In this document: in pieces, positions 1-6,522 of the stretch | Layout of the letters: the number at the start of each line of letters is the position of its first letter | Numbering within the stretch: position 1 is the first letter of the stretch | Origin: Thalassotalea litorea | Lineage (GTDB): Bacteria; Pseudomonadota; Gammaproteobacteria; Enterobacterales; Alteromonadaceae | Assembly: GCF_005843925.1 (NCBI RefSeq) | Contig: NZ_VCBC01000017.1 | Span: forward strand, 1 to 64,000 | DNA length: 64,000 bases | Direction of reading: 5' to 3' | Made by a program: the position numbers and the translations under genes | Notes under the pieces: generated by a model | The model's database searches: none | Seen by the model: the letters and a program-made list of their open reading frames with translations, nothing else | Told to the model about the DNA's origin: nothing

Positions 1-68
1 TGTATGGACTCCGTCGTAAAGGTTTGGTCATTTTTACGTTACATCCCCGAGGGGAGGGAGTCCATACA
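1..68. repeat. Palindromic element with two internal hairpins
   Basis: Bases 1-12 (TGTATGGACTCC) are exactly complementary to 57-68. The 44-base interior holds two smaller stems: GTAAA at 16-20 with TTTAC at 33-37, and CCCC at 45-48 with GGGG at 51-54. The whole can fold as a three-way cruciform. The element starts exactly at the window edge, so it may be longer. No open reading frame is involved. It could be a structured RNA or the end of a repetitive element; the sequence alone does not decide. Confidence 0.5.
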
Positions 69-75
69 TCGTGAC

Positions 76-119
76 ACTACAGGGAATCTTAGCTCAGGCT
101 GAATGTCTTAAAAGTGCCA
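76..119. repeat. Direct repeat, copy 1, left of hairpin array
   Basis: A 44-base block beginning ACTACAGGGAATCTTAG recurs at 305-348 with about seven mismatches. The mismatches are clustered in the middle, while both ends (ACTACAGGGAATC and AAAAGTGCCA-like) are kept. The two copies bracket the hairpin array at 133-278. Confidence 0.75.
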
Positions 120-132
120 ATAAGAGCAGTAC

Positions 133-278
133 GTATCGCAAGCGATACTCCGGGCACGTGACGGAAATCGTCACTTCGGGTACACAATCGAAGATTGTTT
201 CGGGTACACGACGAAAAACGTCGCTTCGAGTACGCTGATGTCATCAGCTCCGAGTACACGCTGTTTCGAGCACACAGC
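133..278. repeat. Array of hairpins with variable stems and constant linker
   Basis: Five clear hairpins follow one another: 133-148, 158-174, 184-198, 208-224 and 234-248. A sixth, degenerate one lies at 260-278. Each has a perfect stem of 5-7 bp, and every stem has a different sequence (GTATCGC, GTGACG, ACAATC, CGACG, GCTGATG). A nearly constant 9-base linker, TTCGGGTAC with small variants, separates them. The period is 24-26 bases. Pairing is conserved while the primary sequence is not, so structure appears to be what is kept. A reading frame runs through the array on the minus strand but has no protein-like features. Confidence 0.7.
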
Positions 279-304
279 AACCCCGCCTCGCGTCATTCCC
301 TGAT

Positions 305-348
305 ACTACAGGGAATCTTAGTCTGAGCCGAATGTCTCAAAAGTGCCA
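305..348. repeat. Direct repeat, copy 2, right of hairpin array
   Basis: Second copy of the 44-base block at 76-119. Here the block overlaps an 8 bp inverted repeat, ATTCCCTG at 295-302 with CAGGGAAT at 309-316, which copy 1 lacks. The stretch 1-370 as a whole contains no gene that I can support. Confidence 0.75.
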
Positions 349-370
349 TTAGCTGTCATTGCTCACTCAA

Positions 371-931
371 TTAATCGAAAGTAATGGAATAACAAAGCTT
401 GTTTGATAAGCTCTTATATTGCTCATATTCATCTATAGAAACATCCATACTACAGGTATATAAACCTGAGGTATGCTCAATTACAACTTGATTCGATATA
501 AAGGAGCTCTCTTCCGAGCCGCCAACTACAAAGTCAGAAGTTACTTTTGCCAACAAGCTATATTCAATAGCAATATTCCCACTAACCTTTAAATATCTAG
601 GTTCTTCTATTAATTTTGCTTTTGGGATTGATAACAGCTTGTTTTCAAGGGACTTAATATCCTTAATGTTTAGTTCACTACTAAACTTACTGATATTAAA
701 CGAAGGGAATCCCGGAGCTCCGCCGTCCTTTCCCTTTGGTAAAGAAAAATTTAGCGACGGGTGAACAGTGTAAATAAGAGTATTTTGTACAATTTCTTTT
801 GGAACAATAGCTTTTAGCGGTGACTTATCCAGAGTTAGATATTTATCAGTCTGAGAGTTTGATTGACAACCGTTTAACGCAATACCAATTAAAACAATTG
901 TGACTATTTCGTTTTTCATTAAATGTTTCAT
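371..931 (-). CDS. Hypothetical lipoprotein
   Basis: Unrecognised protein of about 186 residues. The N-terminus is a short charged stretch, a hydrophobic segment and a lipobox ending LNGC, so it is probably a lipoprotein anchored in the envelope with Cys22 acylated. The remainder is a soluble mixed domain with no motif I know. The frame is open 16 codons further upstream, to 979. That extension is made of a dispersed stem-loop repeat (941-976) and would bury the signal peptide, so the start at 931, preceded by AAAAGAG, is preferred. It follows the 995-1375 gene on the same strand. Base composition is clearly AT-rich compared with the core genes. Confidence 0.6.
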   Translation of the reverse strand: MKHLMKNEIVTIVLIGIALNGCQSNSQTDKYLTLDKSPLKAIVPKEIVQNTLIYTVHPSLNFSLPKGKDGGAPGFPSFNISKFSSELNIKDIKSLENKLLSIPKAKLIEEPRYLKVSGNIAIEYSLLAKVTSDFVVGGSEESSFISNQVVIEHTSGLYTCSMDVSIDEYEQYKSLSNKLCYSITFD

Positions 932-940
932 TAACTCTTT

Positions 941-976
941 TGTCTGTAAATCGCTCACTAAAGACATTAACCTTTT
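941..976. repeat. Dispersed stem-loop repeat, copy A
   Basis: TGTCT at 941-945 pairs with AGACA at 962-966 around a 16-base loop containing ATCGCTC. Similarity to copy B (1401-1456) continues beyond the stem into CATTAACC and GTCAATCT. This is one of five copies between 941 and 4516, each lying just downstream of a minus-strand gene. Confidence 0.65.
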
Positions 977-994
977 CATAGAGTTGCGGTCAAT

Positions 995-1375
995 CTAATC
1001 TCTTTTTATCTTTTCGAGTGGTCCAAAATCTTTGTATGTATAGTAACAACTTTGGCTGTACAAGCGCTTAAGTTTACTTTCACTAAACCATGGATGCTTT
1101 TCGAGAATACGATTGGTAAACACTTCAAAATCCATTAGCTTATTTTCACCTTCTGCAAAGTTATAAACTAAAGAATGGCCGAAGAACATCGCCTCTTGGC
1201 ATGACTGATTGAATGTATCTAATTCTTCGTTTGTGAGGTGTGGATATAGCTTTTCAAGTCTACTCTGAATGGGTTTAAGCCAATTTCGCCCAAACTCCAT
1301 AGCAAAACCAATACCGTCATTCAGTATTTGTCTTCTCTCGTATGGTTGTTTTCTACGCCGAAACCATTCGAACAA
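995..1375 (-). CDS. Hypothetical protein, 126 aa
   Basis: Unrecognised small soluble protein. It is basic at the N-terminus (FRRRKQPYERRQ), mostly helical by composition, and rich in aromatic residues (WF, YY, PWF). It has no signal peptide or membrane segment. Translation probably starts at a TTG: GGGG lies seven bases upstream, and an in-frame stop a few codons further up excludes a longer form. It sits between copies A and B of the dispersed stem-loop repeat, in the same direction as its neighbours. Possibly acquired DNA, judging by low GC and lack of a recognisable family. Confidence 0.55.
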   Translation of the reverse strand: MFEWFRRRKQPYERRQILNDGIGFAMEFGRNWLKPIQSRLEKLYPHLTNEELDTFNQSCQEAMFFGHSLVYNFAEGENKLMDFEVFTNRILEKHPWFSESKLKRLYSQSCYYTYKDFGPLEKIKRD

Positions 1376-1400
1376 TTTAATACCCCATCATGATTTTGAG

Positions 1401-1456
1401 TGACTGTAGTTCGCTCTTCTGAGACATTAACCGTTTCTTACTGTTTACGTCAATCT
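1401..1456. repeat. Dispersed stem-loop repeat, copy B
   Basis: Same family as copy A: TGACTGTAG, TTCGCTC, then GAGACATTAACC. The right-hand shared extension reaches GTCAATCT near 1450. The stem is imperfect here (TGACT against AGACA). The copy lies downstream of the ankyrin-like gene at 1509-2528. Confidence 0.6.
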
Positions 1457-1508
1457 GGCAATTCAATTACAACTGACGGATTGTAACCATTTATATTAAC
1501 GAGCTATT

Positions 1509-2528
1509 TTACTTTTTTAACTCTGCGATAATTTTGTCTGCGTGTGCGGGTGAATAATACCTTTCGACGGTTAAATATTCATAAACCGAAGGCGCTGTCT
1601 TTCCATCCAGAGAGTAGCTTTCAATCGTTGCCCCATGACTCATCAGCGTTTTCGCATTCCTATGGTTGCCGATCATTACAGCTAGTAAAAGAGGTGAATA
1701 ACCCGATTCGTTAATTGTATTTATGTTGATCTTATTCAGACTGAGGAGATAATCGAGCGTGGTTTCATGGGCAGCAGACAGATGTAGTAAATTGGAACCA
1801 TGAGAGTTTGTTTCAGTTATCACTTCTGGGGAAGAATCAATGATCGACTTTAAAATGTCCAATCGTTCCCAGTCAACAGCGTAAAGTGCCTTGGTGATAT
1901 CGGGAATATTCATAGCCAAAATATCTGGAGTGAAATCGATAATCTCCACCCCTTCAAAATCATCGATGAAGACCAAACGATTATCGATTATTTTATGTGG
2001 AGGCACCATAAGCCTCAGATGGCTGTAACCAGAGTGATTATCAACCTTGCCCGCATAATCAAAGCTAACACCATTACATGGGTCCATAAAACCATCGTCT
2101 GTTTTGGAAACTGAACAGCCTAATATAGGGCTGGACATGCTATAAATTCCAAACTCAGGGTTCTCGCTCATGTAAACATTATTCTCTGTTATATATTGTT
2201 CCGTGAACTGTCGGATCGCGCTAGCAAATTCATTGCCGCGTGCCCGTGCGATTGATTGATAAGAAGTGAAACGGTCACGCTTATCTGGAGTGTTTTCGAA
2301 AGACTCTTGGATTAATTTTAATTGTGCCGGAGTTCTTCTATGAATAAGTATGGGGTATCCGTTCCAGGAAGTTTTCTGTATTGAATCTAAGGGAGGATTT
2401 ACTAAATTTACCTGTTCTGGTTTTAAGGAAGCCCCTTCAGAAATAAAGGAAAGTGATAATAGCGCGGCAGCTACACAGGCATGTGTTTTAGTAATTAATC
2501 TAGAGTCCAATTTAAAAATAAAATTCAT
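1509..2528 (-). CDS. Exported ankyrin-repeat protein
   Basis: Protein of 339 residues with a probable Sec signal peptide: a basic start, then a hydrophobic run AAALLSLSF and a likely cleavage after SEGAS. The C-terminal third shows two to three ankyrin-like repeats (GSNLLHLSAAHE around residue 245 and GYSPLLLAVMIGNHRNAKTL around 277), a fold used for protein-protein contacts. The N-terminal two thirds resemble nothing I recognise. Four cysteines in the middle could form disulphides in the periplasm. It stands alone between dispersed repeat copies B and C. The partner and exact role are unknown. Confidence 0.7.
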   Translation of the reverse strand: MNFIFKLDSRLITKTHACVAAALLSLSFISEGASLKPEQVNLVNPPLDSIQKTSWNGYPILIHRRTPAQLKLIQESFENTPDKRDRFTSYQSIARARGNEFASAIRQFTEQYITENNVYMSENPEFGIYSMSSPILGCSVSKTDDGFMDPCNGVSFDYAGKVDNHSGYSHLRLMVPPHKIIDNRLVFIDDFEGVEIIDFTPDILAMNIPDITKALYAVDWERLDILKSIIDSSPEVITETNSHGSNLLHLSAAHETTLDYLLSLNKININTINESGYSPLLLAVMIGNHRNAKTLMSHGATIESYSLDGKTAPSVYEYLTVERYYSPAHADKIIAELKK

Positions 2529-2615
2529 CCTAGCCCTTGAGGAATTATCCCTCTCTTTAAGGTTATTCCTTACTTAAAGTTAAAAACAATTAGAGATAAA
2601 TCGATATGTGACGAA

Positions 2616-2660
2616 TGTCTCTGGATCGCTCACTAGAGCCGTTGATGATCAATACCTTAC
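2616..2660. repeat. Dispersed stem-loop repeat, copy C
   Basis: Fifth-family member with the conserved loop GGATCGCTCACTAGA. The pairing is shifted here: CTCT at 2619-2622 with AGAG at 2635-2638. It lies between the attC-like palindrome and the ankyrin gene. Confidence 0.5.
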
Positions 2661-2690
2661 GTTTGTTATTGATAATTAGCAAGAGAGCCA

Positions 2691-2726
2691 GCAACCGCCA
2701 GACTTCGTTTGCTTGGCTTAGGTTGC
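2691..2726. repeat. Isolated hairpin in a gene-free stretch
   Basis: GCAACC and GCCA at 2691-2700 pair with TGGC (2714-2717) and GGTTGC (2721-2726), leaving a three-base bulge. It is in the middle of the 536 bp stretch 2529-3064. That stretch otherwise holds dispersed repeat copy C, a short reading frame at 2814-2981 and an attC-like palindrome at its end. Confidence 0.4.
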
Positions 2727-2813
2727 TCCTAAATCAAGATTGAAGAGCTTGTTGCTTCGCAAGGGAATAACTTGTCTAAGAATGGGTAACCGTCAGGTCT
2801 TAGCTAGCGCAAT

Positions 2814-2981
2814 TTATCTATTATTTTTGATATATTGTAATATCCTCGTTGTCGCTTGTTCTTCTGTCTCGATAGCATAGTTGCCCTCGTGAAGAACCTT
2901 TCGATCATAGACGTAAATCTCTAACACATACAGATCATTTCTTTGCAACCATACCTCCTTAATTCTGTTCTCATAATCTAA
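2814..2981 (-). pseudogene. Short reading frame, possible gene remnant
   Basis: An open frame of about 55 codons runs from after a stop at 2982-2984 to a stop at 2814-2816. It has no ATG. The first usable start is a TTG at 2948, six bases after AAGGAGG, giving about 44 residues. The product is charged and protein-like, with segments such as LYVLEIYVYDRKV and EEQATTRILQYI. I do not recognise a family. It could be a small real gene or the tail of a gene whose 5' part is lost. Confidence 0.3.
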
Positions 2982-3001
2982 TTACTTTACAAATCCTGAA
3001 A

Positions 3002-3071
3002 GGCATATAACGGCGCGAGTTAGCGAACGTCCGGCGACCGTAGGGAGAGAATTTAATGGCCTTGTTATGCC
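3002..3071 (-). other. attC-like palindrome at the end of a gene
   Basis: On the minus strand the 70-base segment starts GGCATAACAAGGCC and ends GCGCCGTTATATGCC. The ends are inversely related (GCATAAC against GTTATATGC), and the first end overlaps the TAA stop of the gene at 3065-3505. This arrangement is known from integron attC sites. The central part pairs poorly and the GTTRRRY core is imperfect, so this is only a candidate. No integron integrase is in the window. Confidence 0.3.
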
Positions 3072-3505
3072 TTTGCATGTACGACCCTTGTAAATTGATA
3101 GTTCAATGTTGCGCCGCCACCGCGATTAGTTATATGAAATTCATGCAGAACGCCATTTACGAGACAGCAAAGCGCACCTAGAGAATCAGGTGTCTTTGGT
3201 GCAAAGCACATTAAGCCAAGTTGGTCTTTTAAAACTGGTGTTTGTTTCGCACCGTTTACTACATTAGCAAATTCTCTTAGTTGAGCGTTATTAGAATTTA
3301 CAACAGGCATACCTTCGAAGATTTCGAGAGTTTGCACATCATTGGAATTTGTCCGGAGAATATCAAGGACTTTTGAACCAATACGGAGGTTTGGAATTTG
3401 GGCTTGTGTTAATTCTTCAGGTAGCAAAATCTCAAAAGGGGCAACAGAAGTTTCTGTGCCTCTCTTTATTTCTGGCTTAGAATTCTTTTTAAACAGCCCA
3501 AACAT
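3065..3505 (-). CDS. Hypothetical protein, 146 aa
   Basis: Unrecognised soluble protein with no signal peptide or membrane segment. It starts MFGLFKKNSKPEIKRG after a good ribosome site (AGGAG, seven bases before the ATG). The rest is mixed alpha/beta with two adjacent cysteines (LCCLVNG) and a glycine turn (NRGGGATLNY) near the C-terminus. Its stop codon lies inside an attC-like palindrome, which would fit a former integron cassette, but there is no integrase here. Low GC and lack of family fit the surrounding accessory tract. Confidence 0.6.
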   Translation of the reverse strand: MFGLFKKNSKPEIKRGTETSVAPFEILLPEELTQAQIPNLRIGSKVLDILRTNSNDVQTLEIFEGMPVVNSNNAQLREFANVVNGAKQTPVLKDQLGLMCFAPKTPDSLGALCCLVNGVLHEFHITNRGGGATLNYQFTRVVHAKA

Positions 3506-3808
3506 TGGCTTCTCCTGAGGTGCAACATGTTGTAGCGAGCAATTCGCACGTTTTCTGAATAACCTACTTTTACCAAAGCCGCCAACTAATTGCTAGCACT
3601 AAGAAAATGGAGTTGAAATGTAGTTTGGTTTAGGACAAAAACGAGCGAATGGTTCCTTTCCTGACTACGCAAGCAAAATATTTTAGCCGGATAAAGAAAA
3701 AGGAAAGTTGAATGACTGCAAATCGCTCTCTATAGTCATCGCAACCTGGATCAGACCATACTTATCTGGGATATATATAAGCAAGGCGATAACAAGACTC
3801 AGAACCAA
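3506..3808. other. Gene-free stretch with stem-loop copy D
   Basis: About 300 bases with no supported gene. It holds dispersed repeat copy D (3713-3757). The rest is AT-rich and probably carries the promoter of the 3065-3505 gene at its left end. Confidence 0.5.
3713..3757. repeat. Dispersed stem-loop repeat, copy D
   Basis: TGACT at 3713-3717 pairs with AGTCA at 3734-3738 around a 16-base loop with AATCGCTC. A shared flank follows, reading about CCTGGATCAGACC. Copy E has the same layout (CCGGGATCAAAC). Compared with copy A the stem bases have changed in a compensating way. Confidence 0.7.
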
Positions 3809-4303
3809 TTAAAATAAATTCCATGGCCACTCTCCAACAATTAAAGACATGCTACCGGCCAGAAAGAATACTGCCCCCATAATTAAAGAAAACCTGAAAC
3901 GCCAGGGGTGGTTCCGGCAGTAATTTTTCACTTCTTCTTTTTCTTGAAGGAGTGCACCCATATTAATCAAAAGAACTACTGGAATAGAAGATATAATTAA
4001 TATCAGACCACTCAAACGATTTTGCAGTAAATTATCACCAGATAAGTCGTAAAGCACAGTCGATATTGAAAGAAGTAACAAACTGAAATGATTAAATAGA
4101 AGTGGATATTCGCTCATTTCCCATGGTGATTCATGCAACGAGCCTTCTTGCCCTACACCTAAAACTACCGCCATTGCAGCCCACCAAACGAGATAATAAA
4201 ATCCGGATGTGAGTGACTTTTCAATCAAAAAGATATTCAATATTGAAATGTAAACTGCCATTCCTAGCATAACTAGGGCAGTCGTTTTTTTTATTTTCAT
4301 CAT
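3809..4303 (-). CDS. Hypothetical inner-membrane protein
   Basis: Protein of 164 residues with about five predicted membrane helices, near residues 8-27, 33-50, 70-88, 97-117 and 136-156. A short polar loop follows the second helix (GQEGSLHESPWEMSEYP). No catalytic motif or known family is visible. Two ATG codons in tandem at 4303 and 4300 could both start it; GGA just upstream favours the second. It is flanked on both sides by copies of the dispersed stem-loop repeat (D and E) and belongs to the AT-rich accessory tract. Confidence 0.6.
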   Translation of the reverse strand: MMKIKKTTALVMLGMAVYISILNIFLIEKSLTSGFYYLVWWAAMAVVLGVGQEGSLHESPWEMSEYPLLFNHFSLLLLSISTVLYDLSGDNLLQNRLSGLILIISSIPVVLLINMGALLQEKEEVKNYCRNHPWRFRFSLIMGAVFFLAGSMSLIVGEWPWNLF

Positions 4304-4470
4304 TCCATGATTACCACTTTGTTATCAGAACAGAGATTAATAAAAAGCAATATTTGCCAATAAAACCCAGTATAAGCTTTCTTTCATCGTCGGTATTTTA
4401 ATAAGTTGAACGACTAGTTTTCTTCATCTTGTTAAATGGGAAAATGAATTGGACGCGGAAAAATCACTTA

Positions 4471-4516
4471 CGACTGTAAATCGCTCATTATAGTCATCCC
4501 TACCGGGATCAAACAA
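4471..4516. repeat. Dispersed stem-loop repeat, copy E
   Basis: GACT at 4472-4475 pairs with AGTC at 4492-4495 around a 16-base loop containing AAATCGCTC, followed by CCGGGATCAAAC. It lies directly downstream of the VOC gene and overlaps the last codons before its stop. Confidence 0.7.
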
Positions 4517-4919
4517 AAACTTCAGTCTCATCTTCAAAGGATTTAAACTCCAGTGGGTTGCCGCTGAAATCAAGTACAAACATGGTTTGTTGCTGACCAC
4601 GTTTGCCCTGATAGCGCAGTTGTGGCTTTATGATAAATTCAACTTTCGCCTGCTCTAGCTTTTGAGCCAGAATTGAAAACTGTTCAGGTGCCAGTACGCA
4701 ACCAAAATGCGGTATAGGCACAGAAACACCATCCACTTTACCGCAATAATCCAACGCATCCACGCTTCCGATATGGGCGGAAAGTTGGTTATTGAAAAAA
4801 TCAAAATCGACCCAAGTATCGGTTGAACGACCCTCTTCACAACCCAAAATATCGATATAGAACGCTCTGGTGCTGGCTAAGTCTTTAACCTTAAACGCGT
4901 AGTGAAAAATACTGCTCAT
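4509..4919 (-). CDS. VOC-fold extradiol dioxygenase-like protein
   Basis: Protein of 136 residues in the vicinal-oxygen-chelate superfamily, closest by pattern to the group of predicted extradiol dioxygenases (COG3565). The diagnostic run is FHYAFKVKDL, then AFYIDILGCEEGRSTDTWVD, then VPIPHFGCVL and a C-terminal DFSGNPLEFKSF. His and Glu residues in these strands would bind the metal. The start at 4919 has GAGGA ten bases upstream; the longer frame to 4961 lacks this. The substrate is unknown. The next gene upstream, 18 bases past the end of that longer frame, is an ABM monooxygenase, so the two may be co-transcribed. Confidence 0.8.
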   Translation of the reverse strand: MSSIFHYAFKVKDLASTRAFYIDILGCEEGRSTDTWVDFDFFNNQLSAHIGSVDALDYCGKVDGVSVPIPHFGCVLAPEQFSILAQKLEQAKVEFIIKPQLRYQGKRGQQQTMFVLDFSGNPLEFKSFEDETEVFV

Positions 4920-4978
4920 TACGTTATCCTCATTTTCCTCATTGACCTTATGATCGTGCATCGTTACCCGTGGTAATG

Positions 4979-5269
4979 TTACAAATTACCATATTCATGT
5001 TCAATTTTAACCACTTGCACTCGATAGTTCTGATACCAACGAGACTTACCTAAGGCTTGAGCTGTTTGGTGCAAAGGGTGTTGTTTCCAATTCAAGATGT
5101 GTTGTTTTGTTGGCCAGTAAGAAATCGCGATTTCCTTTTCACCTTCTGTAGAAGAGGTAAATTCGAGACAACCAAATTCCGAAAATGCCAGTTCTCGCAA
5201 TTGATTCGCCATTTGCAAATACTCATCATCTACGAGTTTCATTGTGGCGGTAAAAATTACAGCATACAT
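4979..5269 (-). CDS. Antibiotic biosynthesis monooxygenase-type protein
   Basis: A 96-residue protein of the ABM fold, a small ferredoxin-like domain that works as a dimer. It opens MYAVIFTATM, has the central CLEFTSS strand and the SYWPTKQHILNWKQHPLHQ block in which the tryptophan and His pattern is typical. Family members include quinol monooxygenases and stress-related enzymes; the actual substrate cannot be told. GAGG precedes the ATG at a normal distance. It is directly upstream of the VOC gene, and the pair may form a small oxidative-detoxification operon. Confidence 0.8.
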   Translation of the reverse strand: MYAVIFTATMKLVDDEYLQMANQLRELAFSEFGCLEFTSSTEGEKEIAISYWPTKQHILNWKQHPLHQTAQALGKSRWYQNYRVQVVKIEHEYGNL

Positions 5270-5436
5270 AGTTTTTGGCCTCTAGCACTTGGTGCAAATA
5301 GAAAACGATTTAATTAGCTCGGTGCAATAGTTAATGTTTTCCAGATACATTTAACCTTGTGTTGTTATCTGGTAAAAAACGTTACAATTACGTTCGATGA
5401 ACATCTCAGTTTGACCTTGTCTTGAATGAACCTTGA

Positions 5437-5913
5437 ATGAAACAACCATGTCCCTGTAATTCTGCACTCGATTATGTCCACTGTTGCCAACCATTGCACC
5501 AGAGTATACAAACAGCCGCGACCGCTGAACAGTTAATGCGCTCTCGCTACAGTGCCTATGCGCTTAAGTTCGCCACGTATTTACACCAAACCTGGGCAGA
5601 GCAAGAACGTGCAAAGCATACTATCGCCGATATTCAGGAATGGGCGGATGAAACCACATGGCTAACATTAGACATTATCACAACCGATAGCGCTGATCCT
5701 AAGTATCATTTTGTTGAGTTTCATGCTCACTATCTGCACCAAGGCAAACATTGGTTAATGCATGAAAACTCTCGATTTTGTCAGGAAAATGGTCAATGGC
5801 GCTATCTCGATGGTGACGTTAAAACGCATCAACTACTGGGCGAAATCAAACGCAACGATCCTTGCCCTTGCGGTAGTGGTAAGAAATTCAAAAAGTGCCA
5901 TATCAGCCAATAA
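5437..5913 (+). CDS. ychJ: YchJ family SEC-C protein
   Basis: Protein of 158 residues of the YchJ/UPF0225 family. A cysteine cluster of the SEC-C zinc-binding type stands at each end: CPCNSALDYVHCC near the N-terminus and CPCGSGKKFKKCH at the C-terminus. Between them lies an NTF2-like domain with the conserved AEQLMRSRYSAY entry. In SecA the same C-terminal motif binds zinc and SecB; the role of YchJ itself is not well defined. Length and architecture match the family. It is transcribed alone, divergent from the ABM gene and convergent with the gene at 5961. Confidence 0.9.
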   Translation: MKQPCPCNSALDYVHCCQPLHQSIQTAATAEQLMRSRYSAYALKFATYLHQTWAEQERAKHTIADIQEWADETTWLTLDIITTDSADPKYHFVEFHAHYLHQGKHWLMHENSRFCQENGQWRYLDGDVKTHQLLGEIKRNDPCPCGSGKKFKKCHISQ

Positions 5914-5960
5914 AACCAGGTTTGATAATATGGCATTAAAACAAGGCAATTGAATCTGCC

Positions 5961-6431
5961 CTACTGACGCTGCCAGCGCTCGAATTCAACTCGTCTGCCA
6001 TTGCCATCAAACCTTTCGGTGATCCACAGATCGCCCGCCAAATGAAACGTGAAGACAAAGCGCTGTCCATCCTCATGTTTAAATGACGCCAGACGCAAAT
6101 GTTCCTGATATTGGTTTCCTGTTACCTGATACTGGCCTGCCGCCGATGCCCAAAATTTTCCATCTGCCATGCTAATAAAGCTAAAGTGATTATCATCTAA
6201 TACTTTCAGCGCGGTAAGCTTTAAATCCTGATACTGCTTTATCTGGCCTTTGTCATCCACAAACTCGCCGTCAAGCAGTTTCCAGGTGCCTTGTAATACG
6301 CCAGTATTTTTAATTGCCGTACCATTAACCGAATCATAAAATGCCGGTGATTTAACCGAAGTAAACAGCGCCGATATCAGCAACACTAACAATAGATATG
6401 CCAGGTTTTTCAAGGAAGGTTTGATACTCAT
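5961..6431 (-). CDS. Hypothetical exported lipocalin-like protein
   Basis: Protein of 156 residues. An N-terminal hydrophobic stretch (NLAYLLLVLLISALF) acts as a signal peptide or membrane anchor. The rest looks like a small beta-barrel: it begins GTWKLLDGEF, a lipocalin-type opening, and has alternating strands ending FERWQRQ. The family is not firmly recognised; similarity to small lipocalin-like domains is by pattern only. It sits after YchJ in convergent orientation and before the ABC exporter. No strong ribosome site is visible before the ATG. Confidence 0.55.
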   Translation of the reverse strand: MSIKPSLKNLAYLLLVLLISALFTSVKSPAFYDSVNGTAIKNTGVLQGTWKLLDGEFVDDKGQIKQYQDLKLTALKVLDDNHFSFISMADGKFWASAAGQYQVTGNQYQEHLRLASFKHEDGQRFVFTFHLAGDLWITERFDGNGRRVEFERWQRQ

Positions 6432-6522
6432 TGCAAGGGTTCATCCATGGTTCAGGCGATGTTTATGTATTCCTAACGTACTGGAAAAGCGCCATTTTTA
6501 CAATGCACAAAACCACAAATCC

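Noticed and set aside
133..278. CRISPR array
   Set aside because: The constant part is only 9 bases and the variable part is a palindrome, which does not fit CRISPR repeats or spacers. No cas gene is present.
89..280. Minus-strand frame of 63 codons through the hairpin array
   Set aside because: It follows from the repeats, has no ribosome site and encodes a repetitive Arg/Ser/Cys-rich peptide without family features.
932..979. 16-codon N-terminal extension of the hypothetical lipoprotein
   Set aside because: It consists of stem-loop copy A, lacks a better start and would place 16 charged residues before the signal peptide.
3002..3071. Confirmed integron
   Set aside because: Only one attC-like palindrome is seen, its core does not match GTTRRRY exactly, and there is no integrase. 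Kept only as a candidate site.
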